NCBI GenBank assembly: GCA_006503535.1
Contig: QYRS01000001.1
Span: 1,364,001 to 1,428,000, forward strand
DNA: 64,000 nucleotides
Origin: Arthrinium phaeospermum
Lineage: Eukaryota > Ascomycota > Sordariomycetes > Amphisphaeriales > Apiosporaceae
Direction of reading: 5' to 3'
Notes under the pieces: model-generated
Databases searched by the model: none
What the model saw: only the letters and a program-made list of their open reading frames with translations
What the model was told of the DNA's origin: nothing
Translations under genes and position numbers: made by a program
In this document: piece by piece, positions 57,009-64,000 of the stretch
Numbering within the stretch: position 1 is the stretch's first letter
How the letters are laid out: each line of letters starts with the position of its first letter

Positions 57009-57824
57009 TTAAGATTTTTTCCTGGACTGCTCAGTTTTCCTCATTGCGTCAATGACATCCTGGTCGTACGGGAACCCGGGATTGTCAGCACAAAAACAGC
57101 CGCCCAATTTGTTCCTGATGCAATGTTCGCATTTCAGGCTCTTGTACGCAACGGGATCTCTAGCGACCAGGCATCTCCTTCCCGCCACCTTCTGGCAGGC
57201 CTTGCAGGGCGACGTGGCATCCTGTCCCTCGCGATCGTCGAGCAGTCGGTCCGCCTTGGCTTGCTCATTGATCGTCTTGGGTTTAAGGTCCGAGCCGTTC
57301 GCCTTGCCTTTCGACTGCTTGCTGGTGGTGGTGGAGCTGCTGGCGCTGGCGACGGCGACGTCTCCTCCTGCCGCTGGCTGGCTCGTTCCTGAGGATTCGC
57401 CGTTGCTGCCTGTCAGACACAGCCGGCGAAATGTCCCTGTAGGTGGCAGTCTGCTTGGCTGAGTCTTGGGTGATAGCGATGGCGATGGAGATGGAGATGG
57501 CGATGGAGATGGCGATGGAGATGGCGATGGAGATGGCGATGACGGTCTACTACGCTTTTGGTCGGGCTGCTGATCCCGAGAAAATGGAAGCGGCTTCCTT
57601 TTCTTAGGAGCCTCGGGCGAATCCACAGTGGTAGCCGCTGATGGGGTCGATGGGATACCAGCCGTTGGAACCACCGATGATCCCACTGGAGTAGCTGCTG
57701 CTGGGATCGCCGGACTAGTTGCTACGATCGGAGTCCCTGGAGTAGCGTGTTGCGTCGAATCACTTCCCATTAGAGTCGGTGGCGCGGATGATGATGCCAT
57801 CGGGGAGGGCGGCTTGAGATCCAT
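57009..57824 (-). CDS. Hypothetical low-complexity protein with C-terminal Cys cluster
   Basis: Single exon as read, 271 aa. The first 190 residues are low complexity: Ala/Pro/Thr/Ser, then a basic KKRKPLPF patch that could be a nuclear signal, then a Ser-Pro repeat of about 11 units encoded by the tandem repeat at 57478-57542. The last 70 residues hold a cysteine arrangement (CKACQKVAGRRC, then CEHCIRNKLGGCFC) that looks like a metal-binding module, a pattern seen in several uncharacterised fungal proteins. Its ATG lies 14 nt after the stop of the upstream ORF on the same strand, so the two may be parts of one gene. Confidence 0.62.
   Translation of the reverse strand: MDLKPPSPMASSSAPPTLMGSDSTQHATPGTPIVATSPAIPAAATPVGSSVVPTAGIPSTPSAATTVDSPEAPKKRKPLPFSRDQQPDQKRSRPSSPSPSPSPSPSPSPSPSPSPSLSPKTQPSRLPPTGTFRRLCLTGSNGESSGTSQPAAGGDVAVASASSSTTTSKQSKGKANGSDLKPKTINEQAKADRLLDDREGQDATSPCKACQKVAGRRCLVARDPVAYKSLKCEHCIRNKLGGCFCADNPGFPYDQDVIDAMRKTEQSRKKS
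57478..57542. repeat. Tandem GATGG(A/C) hexanucleotide repeat
   Basis: About 11 copies of a six-base unit, alternating GATGGA and GATGGC. On the coding (minus) strand it encodes the Ser-Pro run of the hypothetical protein. It is likely polymorphic in copy number. Confidence 0.92.
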
Positions 57825-57838
57825 TTTCTGGGGGTTTA

Positions 57839-58525
57839 TTATCGTATCAAGCCAGTTAGATCTGGCATTCTTCGTGTTCCGCCACTCTCCCCCCAGAGCT
57901 CGTCATACGACGTATCGTAGCGCCAGCCCTGTTCTTTCGAAAACAGGTCGTACTCAGCGCACTGTTCGAACACTTGCCGCGCCTGTTTGGTATAAAACTC
58001 CAGCTTCCAGCGGTCGACCCCTGGCAGTTGGAACTCCGCCTTGGGAGGGTTGGCCTGTGTCCATTCCAGTTGGGCGCGGAAGGTGAAATAGTGCATATAT
58101 TCGAGGGCTTCGGCCGGAGAGATGGGTCGCCCGCCCGCATTGGACCGCAACACATCGGGCTTCTTCGCTGTCTCCGGGCCCCGGAAGACCTGATCCATCT
58201 TGAGGTCCACCCGGCGGAAGGCGGCCTCGAGATACTTATCGTCCCCTCGTGCGAAAGCGATGGAATAATTGTCTGTTTCCGCTATGAGGTCCTCTAGTGT
58301 TTTGAAGTAGTCAACACCCGCCACGGGTCCACTCGAAAGCACACGTTCTCTCGAGCCGAAAGGCGGATTATCCTCATCGTAGTTCTCATCCTTCCAGCTG
58401 ATCCCTGGCTCGTGCCCCTTTGGATACTCTTTCCGGCCTCGACCGTACTGGGACTCTGGGCTCCCGTCACGATAGCGGGAGGCCATGTTCGCGAGTAGGT
58501 GCAGCTGCTGACCGAGCTCGCTCAC
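57839..58525 (-). CDS. Hypothetical protein
   Basis: Single exon, 228 aa, not recognised as any named family. The N-terminal third is charged and Gly/Arg/Tyr-rich (RYRDGSPESQYGRGRKEYPKG). The remainder is predicted helical and rich in aromatic residues (LEYMHYFTFRAQLEWTQA, WKLEFYTKQARQVFEQCAEYDLF). The composition and even codon pattern look like real coding sequence. An alternative start MASRYRDG at 58486 is plausible. It is directly upstream of the Cys-cluster ORF with a 14-nt gap and a different frame. Confidence 0.65.
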   Translation of the reverse strand: MSELGQQLHLLANMASRYRDGSPESQYGRGRKEYPKGHEPGISWKDENYDEDNPPFGSRERVLSSGPVAGVDYFKTLEDLIAETDNYSIAFARGDDKYLEAAFRRVDLKMDQVFRGPETAKKPDVLRSNAGGRPISPAEALEYMHYFTFRAQLEWTQANPPKAEFQLPGVDRWKLEFYTKQARQVFEQCAEYDLFSKEQGWRYDTSYDELWGESGGTRRMPDLTGLIR

Positions 58526-60694
58526 TCAGCTTTCAGCCTGCAAGTGTGACGCGGAATAAACCGTTTGATTTGCGGTTTATCCAGACTGAATAGTCAGTGG
58601 CGTAGTCGAATTTGGAAATGCCAGCTTCACCAGGGACTGTTGAATAATGCGATGGCAGGATTGAAGGGTGTTCAGTTCGAAGCTGGGAATCATTAGCCAT
58701 TGCTCATATACAAGAGTTCGACGAGAATCTGATACAATACCTGACTCTAGACAGTGATATCCGATCAGTGCTCGATCTCTGTCGTCCCCGATCAGGGATC
58801 GGTGAACCTAAGTGGGTGAGATGGATCAAGTCGGGGAAAAAGTCGGGGGTGGGCAAGCCCAGATATAAATAATTGCCCCAGAGATATTTTTCTTTCCACA
58901 GCTCGGGCATTTGCGAGTCCCAAAACTAAAACGGAACGTTGTGATCAATAGAGTTTGCTATAGTCATAGGAGGATGGAGCCCCTTTTACCATCAGCAGCG
59001 AACCTTGGTTGACTATAAACTCAACGGTCAGCTCGGATCAACTGAGAGACGCTCACTCTAAGTACCATCCCGGCATTCTTCATACATGGAATTCCAGCCT
59101 TTCTGTAATTTGAGACGCAGACATGCCGTATTATCACATCTTCGTCCTTCGCGCGAAGAGTCGCGATTTGCTATACTAAAGACGCCAGACGGCAAACAAA
59201 CAAACTTGGTATATATTACCTCATGGGAAACCAGAATATCTTGTTCAAGATGGACCGAGGCTCCATCCGCGCTCGAAACATCTTGTAGCCGAAAGTTTTC
59301 GGATATTTGGTCCCCCCTGAATCAAGTTCACCTGCCGCACGTCCCGACCAGTCCGGGCATTTACAGCGGTCCAACAGATTCCAGGGCATCTCCGGTGACT
59401 CATGGTCTCCATATTATCTCGGATGCCATACGTTTTGCTTCGGGCATTCATGTGGTAGGTTCGGGCTGCGCGCATGTTCCCCCTCCTCATTCCTTACTTT
59501 AGAACTCGGGCAATGATGGTACAGATGAACTGTCCAGAACTTGACCAAGTCACACGTGAAAAAATCCGTGAAATAGTGTTTTACAGCTTTCCAATGCTTG
59601 GGGCCTCGTGGTATGTTGAGGACCCTGTTGGAACCTCGACTGTGATGCGTAATCCGAATGACACATAATTAAGTCAGGCTGGTTGAGGTGAGGGTATTGA
59701 CGAGTATCAAACTGGAGGCACCTCCGCATGATCGATTCGATAGGTAGATTCCAAATTTCTGCCCAGATAGGATTTTGGGTAGGACAAGGCAGCTCCGTAG
59801 TCGGGACGTTGCGCCGCGTTTATTCGGGCGTTGACAGTGTTGTGTGCATTGTGCCTTCCTCCAAAGTTGTGCGAGACTGCCATGGCAAGGCTGTAAGGGT
59901 TGCCGGTTGGTTTCCAGGTGGTAGAGATCTGGCGCCTTATCTGATATGATTTCAAAAGCGCTGAGGAGGTTCCGATCGACCTTTATCTTGAAGACGCGTA
60001 AACGTGACGGGGATTATCGTGCCGAACCAACTTCTCTGTAATTGCATCCCATTAACACAAGCCGCTACCGAATCATGACCTGCCGATTTTGCCAAATATA
60101 GCCAGCCTACGCCTTCATTTTAACTGTCGTTTAAGAGCCCTTGAATTCCTAAATTGAGTAAACATCGACATCATGGATGCAGATCAGATCTTAATTCGGA
60201 GTCCTCGTTCTGCCATGTTATCGCATTCCGGTGAAAAACAAAAAGAAAGAACGCCAAGCTCCAGTAAACTCCCCTCCCGGCGACATAACCTAACACGATT
60301 GACGAGAACGACGGCAAGTACAATGACAGCAACATCCAGCACCACCCAATATTCATTTCTGACGAAAAGTAATTGGTTGCTGTGACGACTGCGAAGATGA
60401 GTATCATAATGGCTTGGAGGTTGTGATAAGCTCAGTGGGCTGCAACGTTACTGGGGACCCTCTGGACTTGACAGGGTTTGACCGTTCAACGACACCTGCG
60501 CCGTTTGAGCTACTGCAATCGCCCCCATTCTGTATCCAACTGGTCGGATCCAGAACGGCGCATCTACGAAGCCAGGTGGTCCACAAAGGGACCGGCGCGG
60601 CGAAATCAATTCCTCGGATCCCAAACTGCCGAACATGCACGGCTCAATTCGAACTTCCCAAGAAACACCAATGGAGAGGAACTTATGCGCTGCC
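58526..60694. other. Intergenic region, no gene recognised
   Basis: About 2.2 kb, the longest gap in the window. It is AT-richer than the genes. Short ORFs (for example 59086-59502) show no family resemblance. No RNA gene, repeat or transposon relic could be recognised by eye. Confidence 0.45.
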
Positions 60695-62281
60695 TCATTT
60701 GGTGTACTTGGAGTGTTGCCTCCACGCAGGCCCAAAGCGGTAGACCAACACCGGGATCGGCGCAAACGCCAAGCCGACCGCGCCAAGTACCGTACACCCA
60801 AACCCGGCACCGAGCTGTTTGATCAGCGACACGGCCGCCAGGGGAAGGAACGTCGCCGCGATGCAGCGCGTCACGATCATGGCCGTAATGGCCGAGGCGG
60901 AGTACAGACCAAACGCGTCCACCACGAAGGTGAAGACGGGCATGAACGCGAAGTTCATGGCAAACCCGAAGACGCCGGACGCGGTGAGCATCACCGACAG
61001 CGGCACGTGCATCTCGGCCGACCAGCCGTACATGATGAACGTCGTCGGCAGGGCGAAGGCGCCGACGATGACGATGGGCAGTCGGTATTCAGGCAGCCCG
61101 ATTCCGTCGTTGGCGGCGCGGAGCTTGATGTAGATCCTGTCGAGGACCGAATTGCACACCAACGTACCGATGATTGAACCAGCAGCTGTGGTGCGTTAGC
61201 AGCCGGGTCTGGATGGAGTTGTCGGGGATCAACTTACTGAGAGGTATGAACGCCAACCCAGTTTGGGCAGGCGTCAGATGATAAGTCTGGATTAGAATGT
61301 CCGGGTAAGTCGTCGAGAAAATGTAAAAGTAGCTGAAGGTCATGGCACCGAATAGGGACATTAGTTGCAAGACGAAGGAATCGGCAAACACAATCACGGG
61401 CCGCATCATGGCGTCCCACAGCTTGCGGGGACCCTGCTCATTGTCCATGAGATCAAAAGCCGTACGCAGCGCCTTGTCCCCCGTCTCGTCCCGTAGCCGG
61501 GCCGCCTTGCGCCGCAGAATCGGCACCTTGTACGTCTCCTTGAAGCCGGTCAGGAGGAACGCCTCGCACACGCAAGCCAGCCCGACGCTCAGCCAGACGA
61601 CGGAGCGCCAGCCGATGGTCTCGGCCATGGCGCCGCTGATGAGGGGTCCGACGGCGCCGCCCGTGATGGGCGCCAGCTGGACCAGGCTCATGGCCGACCC
61701 GCGCTGCTCCGTGGCGAACATGTCGCCCACGATGGCGGGGTTCAGCACGTTGGTCGCAACGGCCAGCCCGGTCAGGAACCGGGCGGCGATGAAGAGCGGC
61801 GCCTTCTGGCTGAGGGCGGCCAGCACGGTCGCGCCGATGAAGCCCACGTTGGCGGCGTTGATGACCGGGTACCGCCCGAACATCTCGGAGAGCGGCGCCA
61901 TCAAAAGGGGCCCCGCGGCCTCGCCCAGCTCCCAGATGGTGACCAGCAGGACGCTGGACGATTTGCGGGGGTCTCCTAGGTCGGTGGTAATGCGCGAGGC
62001 AATGGGGACCACCGAGATGCAGGTAAAGGTCCTAATTGGATTGTTAGCCGAGTTCATTTCGTTAGGGAGGCATTGGTAACCGTTGGTGGTTTGCCCTCTT
62101 ACACTGTAAACGCCATGAATGCGAGCAGTCCGACAATAGCCCATTTGTAGGCCTGCGCCCACTCTAGCGGGTTCTCAGCGTCACCGCTGGGGTCGAAATC
62201 GACAATGTCGTCCCGTGCATCCTCGATTTCCCGCACACGCTCTGCAGTCGCGTCCGGGAGCAGAGGGTTCGTCTCGTCCAT
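60695..62281 (-). CDS. MFS drug:H+ antiporter-type transporter (DHA1)
   Basis: Three exons (62281-62103, 62031-61238, 61185-60695), 487 aa, phases closing. An acidic cytosolic N terminus (DETNPLLPDA, NPLEW box) leads into 12 membrane helices. The family signatures are present: LSEMFGRYPVINAAN after helix 2 (the G-x-x-x-D/E-R-x-G-like loop, here with Glu-Met-Phe-Gly-Arg) and the motif-C-like GGAVGPLISGAMAETIGW in helix 5. A central loop, KETYKVPILRRKAARLR, separates the two halves. It is a plasma-membrane exporter of the DHA1 multidrug/polyamine/fluconazole-resistance-like group. The substrate is unknown; no biosynthetic partner is adjacent. Confidence 0.9.
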
Positions 62282-63481
62282 ACTGTAACACAAGAATTGG
62301 CCCTCGGATGAGCCTGAACGTAAATGAAAACGGAGTGTAAAGGGGGGATGATGAGGGTCAGCAGCAGTCGGTCAGCTCAGTTCAAAAATGCAGATGCAGC
62401 GGATTTTGCTGCAGTGGGTCGGCCACCACCACGCTGATTGTTTAGCGGCTTCGGCTTCGGCTGCCAGGCAGATCCTAGGTGCTTGGCGGTTCCTGTCAAT
62501 GCTTACCGCCGGCGCTGAGATTGCATTTTCGCGCCCTATTGTTTACACCTCCCGCTTCTGTCAATTCGGATGCAACACATCGATACGACATGCAAGGCCA
62601 ATCCCGTCGCGGTCAAGTGCATCGAGGCAATTGAGTAGTCGGCTGGAGTTTGCCGCGCTGCATTTTATATTGACTCGCCTTATTCTCTAAGCCTAGACGT
62701 GCCTTTTTTGCCCAAAGTTTGTAGTTGAACTTGGAGTATCCAAGTTCTGGTTGACAACCCCTTTGCATCACTGCACTCGCGGACAACACCTGCGGGCTGC
62801 TATGCCGCTCCGCCTTCTCCCGGCTGGACATATTATCACTCGAAGGCGACGAGTTATATGATTTCTAGGAGACGATCTGACGTGGGTGGGGTTGGCAACT
62901 CGATTGCGTGATCTCGGCAAACTATTGCGCTGACTTGACTCATTTGATTCCACGATTTCAGCTTTAGAAGCATACCGACGGCATTACAACTCCTCCTTGA
63001 TGTTCATCATGCTATCCTCGGCAGGGTACGTCCTGTATATTACGACTGCTTCATGATAGTAGCCAAACTTAAAGGCCTCCCCGAGGTCGCGGCGGCAAAA
63101 CCCGCGTGTCTCGGAAGCGTGCCGCGTTATCGGAGTTGATAGTCGTTGCTCGTACAATCGATGCACTCAGCACTCTTATAACAGCTGGCACTGTGGCTGC
63201 CCTCTAATCAGGGCGACGATGGAGTTGTCTAACCACCACTTTTCCAACGACGCCCGAGAAGTCACATACATTACCAGGACATGCTCCGGACAAATCGCAA
63301 TTGGACTGAGAGAACGGTCTAACCCGATGCGTACCAAAATGATTTCATTCTCCCATGAGATAACCCAAAAGCGCCGCACTAGGTGGTGGACACTAGAATA
63401 TATACATGAAGCAAAAAGAGGTCCTTCGTTAATCATGACTACTTCATCGCCCATTCCTTTCCCATCTCTTTCCCCCAACGC
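62282..63481. other. Intergenic region, no gene recognised
   Basis: About 1.2 kb with the MFS promoter on the left and the 3' flank of the expansin-like gene on the right. Only short chance ORFs are seen. Confidence 0.5.
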
Positions 63482-64000
63482 TTACGCATAGTTCTCCCCC
63501 GCCTTGGTAGTAGCCTCCGACTTCATTTGCACGTCCTTGAGCACGACGCTGGTGCCCGTCTCGGAGGTGACGCGGACCCAGGCGGTGGGAGCGCCGACGC
63601 CGCCGTTGCCCTCGAGCTTGAAGAAGTTGTTGACGTCGCGCGTGGTGGGCTTCCAGGTGGCGCCCTGGTCCGACGAGACCTCCATCTTGGCCGTGCGGTA
63701 GACGGCGTTCTCGACCGTGGCCGCGAACCAGTACTGCGACGCGCCGCCGTGCATGCGCACCTGGAGGGGGGTGGTGATGGGGCACGGCACGTGCTCCCAC
63801 TGGATCCCGATCTCGCCCAGCGACTTGTCGGCCAGCTGCGAGAACATGTCCGGGCTCATGTCGAGGTGCTGGGCGTTGCCGCCCGTCTTGTTAGTGATCT
63901 GCAGTCCAGTTGATTAGCGTTTAATAGACTGTGGTCATGGGAGGGACTATGACTTACCATGGCGATCTTCTTCTTGCCCTGATACGTGATGGACACGCAG
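63482..64000 (-). CDS. Expansin-like secreted protein, 3' part only
   Basis: The gene runs off the right edge; its 5' end is outside. Two exon parts are present: 64000-63958 and 63898-63482, joined across a GT..AG intron with an intact frame. The first ends CVSITYQGKKKIAM. The second opens with ITNKTGGNAQHLDMSPDMFSQLA, the end of a double-psi beta-barrel (DPBB) domain, including the DMSPDMF box. A carbohydrate-binding-type beta domain (QYWFAATVENAVYRTAKMEVSSD onward) follows to the stop. This is the two-domain layout of fungal expansin-like/loosenin-type proteins, which loosen cellulose or chitin networks without hydrolysis. The signal peptide is expected beyond the window. Confidence 0.8.

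Noticed and set aside
57478..57542. Regular repeat array as a CRISPR
   Set aside because: Units are six bases without spacers and lie inside a eukaryotic coding frame; it is a microsatellite.
59086..59502. 138-residue + strand ORF in the longest gap
   Set aside because: No recognisable domain and no intron structure; could be a decayed gene, but nothing in it supports that.

Overview
The window looks like nuclear DNA of a filamentous ascomycete (Pezizomycotina, most likely Sordariomycetes). Genes are single and monocistronic, coding sequence is mostly GC-rich, and introns are about 50-175 nt with GT..AG ends and often a visible CTAAC/CTAAT branch site. The gene content also fits: Zn2Cys6 regulator, microsomal P450s, PTH11-like receptor, tyrosinase, CFEM-like protein, 2EXR proteins and NACHT receptors. 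I rebuilt about 30 genes; for most multi-exon models all splice phases close and the total length is divisible by three. I saw no tRNA, rRNA, intact transposon, virus or CRISPR array.

Left part (0-14.6 kb): a metabolic block with a CocE/NonD hydrolase, a P450, a PTH11/rhodopsin-type membrane protein, a phytanoyl-CoA-dioxygenase-like enzyme, a Zn2Cys6 regulator and a second P450 divergent from that regulator. It resembles part of a biosynthetic or catabolic cluster, but no core synthase lies inside the window.

Centre-left (14.7-19.2 kb): the most interesting locus. A PNP/UDP-phosphorylase-fold protein and a NACHT-ankyrin NOD-like receptor are transcribed divergently from a 624-bp intergenic region. 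The effector ends, and the receptor begins, with the same short Gly/Asn-rich motif (F-x-G-x-G-x-Q-N-x-G ... F-x-V-G-R-D-x-Q-I). This is the expected layout of a fungal amyloid-signalled receptor/effector pair for regulated cell death or non-self response. The receptor reading frame is broken twice.

Centre (20-42.4 kb): a secreted tyrosinase, IML2, the proteasome-lid protein SEM1/DSS1, phosphoglycerate kinase, an Mpv17/PMP22 protein, a possible small secreted Cys-rich protein carrying a 26-G tract, a BAHD-type acyltransferase, an F-box-like protein, a 2EXR protein and a GPI-anchored CFEM-like protein.

Right part (42.9-64 kb): a second NACHT protein with a C-terminal membrane segment and a frame change, an aldehyde dehydrogenase, a small membrane protein, a second 2EXR gene, a Thr-rich GPI-type wall protein, two neighbouring flavoenzymes (FMO-type and DAO-type), two hypothetical ORFs 14 nt apart, an MFS transporter, and the 3' end of an expansin-like gene running off the right edge.

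Caution: several genes, including conserved IML2, need a one-base correction to read through, two of them at homopolymers. Assembly indels are therefore a serious alternative to true pseudogenisation.
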